Below are positions 18,762-25,585 of a DNA stretch of 39,729 bases, one piece after another. The notes beneath the pieces are model-generated. The model was not told the DNA's origin, searched no databases, and worked only from the letters and a program-made list of their open reading frames with translations. Each line of letters opens with the position of its first letter. Position 1 is the first letter of the stretch. A program made the position numbers and the translations under genes. The stretch covers positions 1-39,729 of the forward strand of contig CAYHHE010000020.1 of NCBI GenBank assembly GCA_964356295.1, in the 5' to 3' direction. This DNA comes from CAVQGZ01 sp964356295 (GTDB lineage: Bacteria; Actinomycetota; Actinomycetes; Jiangellales; Jiangellaceae).

Positions 18762-20041
18762 AATCCACCGGAGTGGGGCGGGACGAGCCGCAGCGCGGCC
18801 GCCTCCTCCCAGAGCTCCTCCCGGACGTCCGCATGCGCGGTGTTGGTGATGAGCTGCTCGGCCTGCTCCCGCTGACTGTTGCCGAAGATCTCGGCGACAC
18901 CGTTCTCGGTGACGACCGCGCTGTGCTGGAACGACGTCAGCGGCTCGTCGATGAGCGGGACGATCGTCGACACGTCCGCCTTGGGGTGCCACGAGCGCAA
19001 GGCGATCACGGCCTGACCACCCTGCGAGTGCAGGGCTCCCACGATGAAGTCGGTCTGCCCGCCGAAGCCGGAGTAGATCTTGCCGTTGATCCGTGAGGCA
19101 TTGGCCTGGGCGAACAGGTCCACCTGAAGGGCGGTGTTCACCGAGACCACCTGCGGGTTGCGGGCGATAGCGCTGGGGTCGTTGGTGCGTTCGGTGCGCA
19201 GCATCCTGACCCGCGGGTTGCGGTCGACCCACTCGTACAGCTCCGCCGAACCGAACAGGAACGAGGCGATCAACGGCCAGCCCGGGTCCAGCGCGCCTGC
19301 CCGATCGAGCGCGAGGGCGCCGTCGGAGAACATCTCCGACCAGATCCGCAGGTGCCGCCGTCCGGTGAGGGCGTGCAAGGTCGCGTCCGGCACGGCCCCG
19401 ATGCCCAGCTGCAGGCTCGAGCCGTCCTTGACCCGCGCCGCGACGCGCTCGCCGATGTGCAGGGACACCGCGTCGATCGCGAAGGCCTGCGGCGAGGCCA
19501 GCGGCTCGTCCACCTCCACCAGGTAGTCCAGGTCCTCCAGCGGGAGGACGGCGTCACCGAAGGTGTAGGGCATGCGTGCGTTGGCCTGCGCGACGACCGT
19601 GCCGCCGGCCATCCGGGCGGCCTCGATGGCTGCCGGCAGCACGTTCACCTCGATGCCGAGCGACACCGTTCCCTCATGCGGAAGGGAGGTGTGGACGACC
19701 ACCACGTCCGGACGAAGGGTGCTGCGGTGCAGCAGCGGGGCCAGGGAGAGCCGGCACGGGACGTAGCGCAGCCGCGGTGAGCGCCGCATACCCTCCCCGA
19801 CGAAGACCGTCTCCAGTGTGACCCCGTCGCGGTCCGGAATGCCAGGCTGGGCGTTCAGCAGGCACAGCCGGTACGACTCCACGGAGGCGTCCAGGACGTC
19901 CAGGACGCGGGACGGAGCGGCGAAGTTGCCGCTGACCACCATGCGAGGTTCGTCCAGCCCGAGCGAGCCGAGCACCTGTCCGAGCTGGTCGAGATCGAGA
20001 ACGCGCACACGCCCAGCCTGCACCACCGCTCTCGCCAGCAC
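18758..20041 (-). CDS. Acetyl-CoA hydrolase/CoA-transferase family protein
   Basis: A 427-aa protein of the acetyl-CoA hydrolase / 4-hydroxybutyrate CoA-transferase family. It should move CoA between acetyl-CoA and a short carboxylate, or hydrolyse acyl-CoA. Motifs include LQLGIGAVPDATLHAL, IWSEMFSDG (likely catalytic Glu), NGKIYSGFGGQTDFIVGALHS, and the C-terminal TENGVAEIFG with the usual tail. The GTG at 20039-20041 is chosen because GGGGAGGA lies 6 nt upstream and gives a normal family length. An alternative GTG at 20098 adds 19 residues without a good ribosome-binding site. It is followed by an overlapping DUF998 gene. The substrate cannot be told from the sequence. Confidence 0.88.
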   Translation of the reverse strand: MLARAVVQAGRVRVLDLDQLGQVLGSLGLDEPRMVVSGNFAAPSRVLDVLDASVESYRLCLLNAQPGIPDRDGVTLETVFVGEGMRRSPRLRYVPCRLSLAPLLHRSTLRPDVVVVHTSLPHEGTVSLGIEVNVLPAAIEAARMAGGTVVAQANARMPYTFGDAVLPLEDLDYLVEVDEPLASPQAFAIDAVSLHIGERVAARVKDGSSLQLGIGAVPDATLHALTGRRHLRIWSEMFSDGALALDRAGALDPGWPLIASFLFGSAELYEWVDRNPRVRMLRTERTNDPSAIARNPQVVSVNTALQVDLFAQANASRINGKIYSGFGGQTDFIVGALHSQGGQAVIALRSWHPKADVSTIVPLIDEPLTSFQHSAVVTENGVAEIFGNSQREQAEQLITNTAHADVREELWEEAAALRLVPPHSGGL

Positions 20042-20108
20042 GTCGGGTCCTCCCCGGTTGCGGCTGCGTTGAGCGGGTCGTCCTCGATCGGAGAGCACGC
20101 TCGCGCCT

Positions 20109-20300
20109 GCTCACCCCGACTCGCGCCGACTCGAGCCGATGATCAACGGCGGGATTGGTGCCCACACACGGTGATCCACGGCGGGTTCGGTGCCCGCAGA
20201 GCACCGAACCCGCCATCCACTGCCCCGGCGGCGCACCAGAACCGCCGTGGATCACCACCACGGACGAGGCCGCGGACGGGCACGAGGACGAGCACGCGGA
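20109..20300. repeat. Palindromic repeat element, copy A
   Basis: Copy A contains two direct copies of a 21-nt motif close to GATCCACGGCGGGTTCGGTG (20141-20161, diverged, and 20173-20193). It also has a 14-bp perfect hairpin (20180-20193 with 20201-20214) and a 15-bp inverted repeat (20170-20184 with 20242-20256). A stretch of 62 nt (20207-20268) is identical to copy B. The tail has repeated CGGACG units. Confidence 0.85.
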
Positions 20301-20422
20301 CGGGGAAGCGCACAGCGACGGCGCACGAGCACCGCCCAGCCGGCACCGCCACCCGACAGGGCGATGCGCCCGCTCTTGCCGTGTGCCGCTGGGTTGGGCC
20401 GGTCGTCCTCGGCGGCGCGCCC

Positions 20423-20605
20423 GCTCACGCCGACTCGCACCGATGATCCACGGCGGGATCGGTGCTCGCGCACGATGATCCACGGCGGGATCGGTGCCCG
20501 TAGAGCACCAAACCCGCCATCCACTGCCCCGGCGGCGCACCAGAACCGCCGTGGATCACCACCACGGACGAGCACGCGGACGAGCACACGGACGGGCACG
20601 CGGCA
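20423..20605. repeat. Palindromic repeat element, copy B
   Basis: Copy B has the same order of parts as copy A, 304 bp downstream. The motif GATCCACGGCGGGATCGGTG occurs twice (from 20445 and from 20477), and TGATCCACGGCGG (20476-20488) is inverted at 20546-20558. The 62-nt block 20511-20572 is identical to copy A. The central hairpin carries mismatches here. It ends in CGGACGAGCACG-type tandem units. Confidence 0.85.
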
Positions 20606-20707
20606 CGGACGCAGGCACGGACGCGGCTGAGGCAACGAACACGCGGAGGCGGGCGCGTCACGTCCTCCCGCGTTGCCGCCGGATGCTGGCTGTGCCACGG
20701 TCGGGCG

Positions 20708-21091
20708 ATGCGCAGGCCCCGGGTTCGTGTGGTGCTGGGCAAACCGGAGGAGCAGCCCAGCGACCTGGTGATCCTGCCCGGGCGGCGCGCAAGCGAGGTC
20801 GGCCCGTCCCTGGTCACCGTCCAGGCCGCACGCTGGAGGCCGCCCAGCGGTCCGGAGCGCGAGCTCGCCGAGACCTACCGGCGAGCTGTGGCGCTCGCCA
20901 CCGAACGAGGAGCGCGGACGCTCGTGCTTCCTGCGGCGCTCGTGCTGGGGTCCTGGCCGATCGACGACGTGACCAGAGTGGCGCTCACCGTCCTGATGTC
21001 GACGCCCAGCCCGCTGCGGGAGGTCACCATCGCCGTGACCACGCCGGCGATGCTGGAGAAGTGGGCCGAGGCCCTCGCCAGGGAGCCCTGA
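20708..21091 (+). CDS. Reduced macro-domain-like protein (127 aa)
   Basis: The reading frame has strong G/C third positions and looks genuine. The second half (ELAETYRRAVALATERGARTLVLPAAL and onwards to EKWAEAL) follows the C-terminal half of macro domains, where a helix with Tyr/Ala is followed by a strand ending in a FPA-type motif, then a helix and a final strand. The start (VRVVLGKPEEQPSDLVILPG) could match the first macro strands. The Gly-rich loops that bind ADP-ribose (NAAN and STG-type) are missing or changed, so ADP-ribose binding is doubtful. The family call is by eye and tentative. It ends 1 bp before the convergent tRNA-Ala. No clear ribosome-binding site is visible. Confidence 0.55.
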   Translation: MRRPRVRVVLGKPEEQPSDLVILPGRRASEVGPSLVTVQAARWRPPSGPERELAETYRRAVALATERGARTLVLPAALVLGSWPIDDVTRVALTVLMSTPSPLREVTIAVTTPAMLEKWAEALAREP

Positions 21092-21092
21092 G

Positions 21093-21165
21093 TGGAGCTG
21101 AGGGGACTCGAACCCCTGACCCCCTCCATGCCATGGAGGTGCGCTACCAGCTGCGCCACAGCCCC
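21093..21165 (-). tRNA. tRNA-Ala (anticodon GGC)
   Basis: The minus strand folds into a full cloverleaf of 73 nt. The acceptor stem GGGGCTG pairs with CAGCTCC and includes the G3:U70 wobble that identifies tRNA-Ala. The anticodon loop ATGGCAT gives GGC, and the T-loop is TTCGAGT. The discriminator base is A, and CCA is not encoded, so it must be added after transcription. A TACACT box lies 27 nt upstream. Confidence 0.97.
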
Positions 21166-21192
21166 GGACCGCCGCGAACACGGCGAGGGACG

Positions 21193-21198
21193 AGTGTA
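21193..21198 (-). promoter_or_regulatory. -10 box for tRNA-Ala
   Basis: TACACT, preceded by GGG, lies 27 nt upstream of the mature 5' end on the minus strand, placing the transcription start about 20 nt before the tRNA. The -35 element is not clear. Confidence 0.5.
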
Positions 21199-21212
21199 CC
21201 CGACCCGGCAGG

Positions 21213-21926
21213 TCAGCCCTCTTCGATCGTCACCGGTGCGGGCAGCGTGCGGGCGTTGTGCTCGATGAGCACCCACTCGTCCGCGCCGGGCCCTCGGCGC
21301 CGCTCGAGCATGGTCCATGCGGTGTTGGAGATGACCCCGAGTGAGCCCACCCGGTTCAGCGGTAGCCCGATGAGCTGAGCCACCGCCAGCCTGGCGGCGC
21401 CACCGTGGGTCGCAAGCACAACCAGCCCGTCACCGACGATCCGTCCGGCGGCGCGCAGCACCGCCGCGAGCATGCGCGCCGCGACGTCGGTCCGCGACTC
21501 CCCACCAGGGGGGCGGTGGTGCGGGTCGCCGCTGGCCCAAGCGGCCCAGTCCAGCGGGTACTGCTGGCGGATCTCCGCCCCGGTCAGCCCCTGGAACACC
21601 CCGCCGTGGGTCTCCCGCAGGTCGCTGTCGAGATCGACCGTCAACCCGGTCACATCCGCCAGCGCCTGCGCGGTGTGGTGCGCTCGGGACAGGTCGGACG
21701 AGACGAGCAGGTCTGGCTCGAGCCGGGCCAGCAGCGGTGCCGTCCGTCGCGCCTGGGCCCGTCCGAGGGAATCCAGCGAGACGTCGGTCTGGCCCTGGAA
21801 ACGCCCCTCGGCGTTCCAGGTCGTCTGGCCGTGCCGCCACAGCACCACCTGAACCCGGCTGGTCACCGGTCCGTGCGTCGGGCTGGTGAATGACGAGTGC
21901 GGCTGGGTGGCCGGCGAACCTGCCAC
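21213..21926 (-). CDS. Histidine phosphatase family protein (GpgP-like position)
   Basis: A 237-aa histidine (phosphoglycerate mutase-like) phosphatase. The nucleophilic His is in LWRHGQTTWN (RHG at 31-33), the acid Glu is in LRETHGG (E105), and the second His is in ATHGG (H174). It lies directly after nadD and rsfS, exactly where M. tuberculosis has Rv2419c, a glucosyl-3-phosphoglycerate phosphatase. The same role is possible but cannot be read from the motifs. The GTG start is 3 nt after the rsfS stop and has GAGGGG upstream; a later GTG at VTSRVQV is an alternative that would remove a disordered N-terminus. Confidence 0.88.
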   Translation of the reverse strand: MAGSPATQPHSSFTSPTHGPVTSRVQVVLWRHGQTTWNAEGRFQGQTDVSLDSLGRAQARRTAPLLARLEPDLLVSSDLSRAHHTAQALADVTGLTVDLDSDLRETHGGVFQGLTGAEIRQQYPLDWAAWASGDPHHRPPGGESRTDVAARMLAAVLRAAGRIVGDGLVVLATHGGAARLAVAQLIGLPLNRVGSLGVISNTAWTMLERRRGPGADEWVLIEHNARTLPAPVTIEEG

Positions 21927-21929
21927 GTC

Positions 21930-22310
21930 CTACCCCTCGCGTCGGGACACGGGCTCAGGAGTGACGACCAGCACCGGGCAGTCCTTCCACAGCCGCTCGA
22001 GGGCGTAGAAGTCCCGGTCGTCCGGCTGCATGACATGCACCACGAGGTCGACGTAGTCCAGCAGCACCCAGCGGCCCTCACGCTCGCCCTCCCGCCGCGC
22101 CGGGCGCAGGCTGTGCTCGCGCAGCCGCTCCTCGATGGCATCCACGATCGCCTTCACCTGCCGCTCGTTCGCGCCCGAGCAGAGCAGGAAGATGTCGGCG
22201 ATGCCGAGCTGCTCGGACACGTCGAAGCCGATGATGTCCGTGGCAAGCTTGTCGGCGGCGGCCCTCGCCGCCTGCGTCGCGAGGGCGACACTGTCCGGTG
22301 GGGCGGTCAT
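21930..22310 (-). CDS. rsfS: Ribosomal silencing factor RsfS
   Basis: A 126-aa RsfS/Iojap protein that binds L14 (uL14) and blocks subunit joining under nutrient stress. The family core is visible: ADKLATDIIGFDVSEQ, then ADIFLLCSGANERQVKAIVDAIEE, and the C-terminal WVLLDYVDLVVHVMQPDDRDFYALERLWKD. The length is typical. Its ATG overlaps the nadD stop by 4 nt (ATGA), the widely conserved nadD-rsfS coupling. Confidence 0.97.
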   Translation of the reverse strand: MTAPPDSVALATQAARAAADKLATDIIGFDVSEQLGIADIFLLCSGANERQVKAIVDAIEERLREHSLRPARREGEREGRWVLLDYVDLVVHVMQPDDRDFYALERLWKDCPVLVVTPEPVSRREG

Positions 22311-22930
22311 GTGGTCGGCTCCTCCGGGCCACCGCCCGCCGGCGGCCGGTACAACCTGCGCTTGGACACGTACTGCACGACACCGTCCGGCACGAGGTAC
22401 CAGATCGGCTCCCCTGCGCCGACCCGGTCACGGCAGTCGGTGGACGAGATGGCCAGCGCCGGTACCTCGACCAGCGCCACCCGCTCCGGCGGGAGGGTTC
22501 CCAGGCGGAGCTCGTGGCCAGGGCGGGTGCAGCCGACGAAGTGCGCCAGCTCGAAGCAGTCCTCGGCGTCCCGCCAGGTGACGATCTTGGCCAGCGCATC
22601 CGCCCCGGTGATGAAGTACAGGTCCCAGGACGGGCCGCGGGAGGCGGCGATGTCGCGCAGCGTGTCGACGGTGTAGGTGGGCCCTGGCCGGTTGATGTCG
22701 ACACGCGACACCGAGAACCGCGGGTTGGACGCGGTGGCGATGACCGTCATCAGGTACCGGTCCTCGGCGTCGGAGACGGCCCGGTCCTCCTTCTGCCATG
22801 GCTCTCCGGTGGGGACGAACACGACCTCGTCCAGGTCGAACCACGACTGGACCTCGCTGGCGGCCACGAGGTGACCGTGGTGGATCGGGTCGAACGTGCC
22901 GCCCATGACGCCCAGTCGACGCTGGGTCAT
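22307..22930 (-). CDS. nadD: Nicotinate-nucleotide adenylyltransferase
   Basis: A 207-aa enzyme that joins nicotinate mononucleotide and ATP to form deamido-NAD in NAD synthesis. The nucleotidyltransferase motif GGTFDPIHHGHL is at residues 10-21, and the second signature ISSTDCRDRV is near residue 160. The C-terminal IWYLVPDGVVQYVSKRRLY is typical of NadD. It has no strong Shine-Dalgarno. It follows a 42-aa membrane protein by 27 bp and is coupled to rsfS. Confidence 0.96.
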   Translation of the reverse strand: MTQRRLGVMGGTFDPIHHGHLVAASEVQSWFDLDEVVFVPTGEPWQKEDRAVSDAEDRYLMTVIATASNPRFSVSRVDINRPGPTYTVDTLRDIAASRGPSWDLYFITGADALAKIVTWRDAEDCFELAHFVGCTRPGHELRLGTLPPERVALVEVPALAISSTDCRDRVGAGEPIWYLVPDGVVQYVSKRRLYRPPAGGGPEEPTT

Positions 22931-22957
22931 GCCCGCACCACGCAGCCGCCCATCGCG

Positions 22958-23086
22958 CTAGGCGTGGGGACGTCCCTTCCCGAAGATGAGCGTGACGACC
23001 AGCAGCGCGAGCAGCAGCACCAGGGCCACGGTACCGAACACCCACGGTTCGACGGGCAGCTCGATCACCTCTTCGCTCATCAGCAT
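22958..23086 (-). CDS. Single-pass membrane micropeptide (42 aa)
   Basis: A short frame with the sequence start MLMSEEVIELPVEPWVFG, a hydrophobic helix (about 16-35) and a basic end GKGRPHA. The ATG at 23084-23086 is supported by AGGAAGGAG upstream at good spacing; a second ATG six nt later is possible. The topology is probably N-out/C-in from the acidic start and basic end. A -10-like TAGGCT lies upstream. It precedes nadD-rsfS in the same direction and is probably transcribed with them. No family is recognised. Confidence 0.75.
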   Translation of the reverse strand: MLMSEEVIELPVEPWVFGTVALVLLLALLVVTLIFGKGRPHA

Positions 23087-23118
23087 CAGGGAGGTCTCCT
23101 TCCTCGGTGGGCGGGCCC

Positions 23119-23124
23119 AGCCTA
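23119..23124 (-). promoter_or_regulatory. Possible -10 box for the nadD operon
   Basis: TAGGCT on the minus strand in the 61-bp gap after proA would start a transcript with a leader of about 25 nt that contains the AGGAAGGAG site of the 42-aa gene. Confidence 0.4.
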
Positions 23125-23147
23125 GCGGCGGGCGGACTCGACAGTAG

Positions 23148-24434
23148 TCAGGATCGGACGTGCCCGTCGCCACTGACCACCCAGGTGGTGGACGTCAGCG
23201 CGCTCAGACCCATGGGACCGCGGGCGTGCAGCTTCTGGGTCGAGATGCCGATCTCGGCACCGAGCCCCAGCTGCTCACCATCGGTGAACCGGGTCGAGGC
23301 GTTGACCATGACCGCGGCCGAGTCGACACCGGTGACGAACCGCCGCACCGCGGTGACGGAGTCGCTGACGATCGCCTCGGTGTGCCCGCTGGACCAGCGG
23401 CGGATGTGCGCCACCGCGTCGTCCAGGCCGTCCACCACGCCGGCGGCGATGTCGAGGGAGTAGTACTCGGCGGCCCAGTCCTCGTCGGTCACCGGCGCGG
23501 TCGGCACCCCGGTGGCCGCGCCGGCGCGGGCGACGGCTGCGTCGGCGTGCACGGTGACCCCCGCCTCCGCCAGCGCGGTCAGCGCCCGCGGCAGGAACTC
23601 CTCGGCCACGTCGCGGTGCACCAGCAGCGTCTCGGCCGCGTTGCACACGGTGGGACGCTGCACCTTGGCGTTGAGCAGGATGGCCAGTGCCTTGTCCAGG
23701 TCTGCGGCCGCGTCCACGTACACGTGCACGTTGCCCACCCCGGTCTCGATGACCGGCACGGTGGACTCGGTGACCACCGACGAGATCAGCGCCGCCCCGC
23801 CGCGCGGGATGAGCACGTCGACCAGGCCGCGGGCGCGCATGAGGTGCTTGACCGAGTCGTGGGAGGTCCCCGGGACGAGCTGGATCGCGTCCGCCGGCAG
23901 CCCCTGGACTGCTAGCGCCTCGCGAAGCACGTCGACGAGAACTGCGTTGGTGGCGAACGCCGAGGACGAGCCACGAAGCAGCACGGCGTTGCCGGACTTC
24001 AGGCACAGCCCGGCCGCGTCCACCGTCACGTTCGGACGGGCCTCGTAGATCATCCCCACCACTCCGAGCGGGACCCGCACCTGGCTCACGCCCAAGCCGT
24101 TGGGCAGCTGGTAGCCACTGACCACCTCCCCCACCGGGTCGGGCAGCGCCGCGACCTGACGCAGCCCGCCGGCGATGCCGGCGATGCGCTCCGGGGTCAG
24201 GGCCAGCCGGTCGATGAGCCCGGCCGCCGTGCCGGCCGAGCGGGCACGGTCGAGGTCCTCGATGTTCACGGCCACGACCCGGTCAGTGGCCGCCTCGAGC
24301 GCGTCGGCCATGGCCAGCAGGGCAGCGTCCTTGCTGTCGCGGGTCAGCGCCGCGAGCCCGGTGGCGGCCTCGCGGGCGCGTCGGGCCACGGCCAGGACGT
24401 CGGCCTCGGTCACCTCCGCGGTCGTCTCGGTCAT
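23148..24434 (-). CDS. proA: Gamma-glutamyl phosphate reductase
   Basis: A 428-aa NADPH-dependent enzyme that makes glutamate semialdehyde, the second step of proline synthesis. Motifs include VPLGVVGMIYEARPNVTVDAA (121-141), LKSGNAVLLRGSS and the active-site VQRPTVCNAAETLLVH with catalytic C264. The C-terminal FTDGEQLGLGAEIGISTQKLHARGPMG is typical. Its ATG overlaps the proB stop by 4 nt, so kinase and reductase are translationally coupled. Confidence 0.97.
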   Translation of the reverse strand: MTETTAEVTEADVLAVARRAREAATGLAALTRDSKDAALLAMADALEAATDRVVAVNIEDLDRARSAGTAAGLIDRLALTPERIAGIAGGLRQVAALPDPVGEVVSGYQLPNGLGVSQVRVPLGVVGMIYEARPNVTVDAAGLCLKSGNAVLLRGSSSAFATNAVLVDVLREALAVQGLPADAIQLVPGTSHDSVKHLMRARGLVDVLIPRGGAALISSVVTESTVPVIETGVGNVHVYVDAAADLDKALAILLNAKVQRPTVCNAAETLLVHRDVAEEFLPRALTALAEAGVTVHADAAVARAGAATGVPTAPVTDEDWAAEYYSLDIAAGVVDGLDDAVAHIRRWSSGHTEAIVSDSVTAVRRFVTGVDSAAVMVNASTRFTDGEQLGLGAEIGISTQKLHARGPMGLSALTSTTWVVSGDGHVRS

Positions 24435-25585
24435 GAGCCAAGGGTAGGCCCGCGGAACAGCACGAGGTCGTCGGCGTGGACGACCTCGCGCTCGTACTCC
24501 GGGCCCAGCTCGGCGGCGAGGTCGCGGGTGGACCGGCCAAGCAGCCGCGGCAGCTCGGCTGAGGAGTAGTTGACCAGGCCCCGCGCGACCGACGACCCGT
24601 CAGCCGCGACGAGGTCGACCGGCTCGCCCGCGGCAAAGCTGCCCTCGACACCGGTGATCCCGGCGGGCAGCAAGGAGGTGCGTCGGTCCACCAGAGCCGC
24701 CACAGCGCCGGAGTCCAGCTGCAGCCGCCCGCGGGACTCGGTGGCGTGCTCCAGCCACAGCAACCGGGTGGCCCGGCGACGCCGACGCGGACGGAACCAC
24801 GTCCCCGCCTGCCCGGACAGCGCGGCGCCGGCGTCCTCGGCACGCGAGAGCACCACACCGATGCCGGACTCGGTGGCGATCTGCGCAGCCTCGAGCTTGG
24901 TGGTCATGCCTCCGCTGCCGACGCCTGCGGCCCCCGACCGCCGCACGTCCACACCTTCGAGGTCGGCCGCCGAGACGACCTCGAGGATCAGCCGGGCGCC
25001 GGGCTTGCGCGGGTCCCCGTCGTAGAGCCCGCCGACATCGGAGAGCAGGACCAGGACGTCGGCGTGGACGAGCTGCGCGACGAGCGCCGCGAGCCGGTCG
25101 TTGTCGCCGAAGCGGATCTCGTGGGTGGCGACGGTGTCGTTCTCGTTGACCACCGGAAGCGCACCCATCTCGAGGAGCCGGTGGAACGTCCGGTAGGCGT
25201 TGCGGTAGTGGGTGCGCCGGGTGACGTCGTCCACCGTGAGCAGCACCTGCCCGACCGTGATCCCACGCCGGGCGAACGCGGCGGTGTAGCGGGCCAGCAG
25301 TAGACCCTGGCCCACACTGGCGGCAGCCTGCTGGGTGGCCAGGTCCCGAGGACGGTGCGTGAGCTGGAGGGGAGCGAGCCCGGCGGCGATCGCGCCGGAG
25401 GAGACCAGGACCACCTCGACGCCGTGGTCCCGGGCGTCGGCGAGGTCGTCGACGAGCTGATCGAGGGCCACGGTGTCCAGCCCTCCCGACACCGTGGCGA
25501 TCGAGGACGAGCCGACCTTGACCACGACCCGCCGGGCAGCGGCCATCGCCTCGGCCCGGCCGGCCACGACTGTCCGCGGGCTCAT
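24431..25585 (-). CDS. proB: Glutamate 5-kinase
   Basis: A 384-aa enzyme that phosphorylates glutamate in the first step of proline synthesis. It has the amino-acid kinase domain with VVKVGSSSI (21-29), NENDTV (147-152) and FGDND (159-163), and a C-terminal PUA domain (about 287-375). It is normally feedback-inhibited by proline. The ATG overlaps the obg stop by 4 nt, and the gene overlaps proA, so obg-proB-proA form one unit. Confidence 0.97.
   Translation of the reverse strand: MSPRTVVAGRAEAMAAARRVVVKVGSSSIATVSGGLDTVALDQLVDDLADARDHGVEVVLVSSGAIAAGLAPLQLTHRPRDLATQQAAASVGQGLLLARYTAAFARRGITVGQVLLTVDDVTRRTHYRNAYRTFHRLLEMGALPVVNENDTVATHEIRFGDNDRLAALVAQLVHADVLVLLSDVGGLYDGDPRKPGARLILEVVSAADLEGVDVRRSGAAGVGSGGMTTKLEAAQIATESGIGVVLSRAEDAGAALSGQAGTWFRPRRRRRATRLLWLEHATESRGRLQLDSGAVAALVDRRTSLLPAGITGVEGSFAAGEPVDLVAADGSSVARGLVNYSSAELPRLLGRSTRDLAAELGPEYEREVVHADDLVLFRGPTLGS

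Larger units (their letters stand above)
20042..20707. other. Gene-free region with a duplicated palindromic element
   Basis: These 666 bp hold no convincing gene. All frames that stay open do so because stop codons are rare at this GC content; they read through the repeats and give the same low-complexity peptides twice. The region carries two copies of a repeat of about 180-190 bp (20109-20300 and 20423-20605), each with internal inverted repeats and a tail of degenerate CGGACGAGCACG-like units that runs on to about 20630. Confidence 0.75.

Noticed and set aside
20109..20605. Insertion sequence or transposon
   Set aside because: There is no transposase frame and no matching terminal repeats with target duplications; only the internal palindromic repeats are seen.
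20069..20630. Several open frames on both strands across the palindromic repeats
   Set aside because: They produce the same Arg/Pro/Gly-rich peptides twice, have no ribosome-binding sites and simply follow the duplicated DNA.
21093..21165. Integration (attachment) site at tRNA-Ala
   Set aside because: No integrase gene or second copy of the tRNA 3' end was seen in the window.
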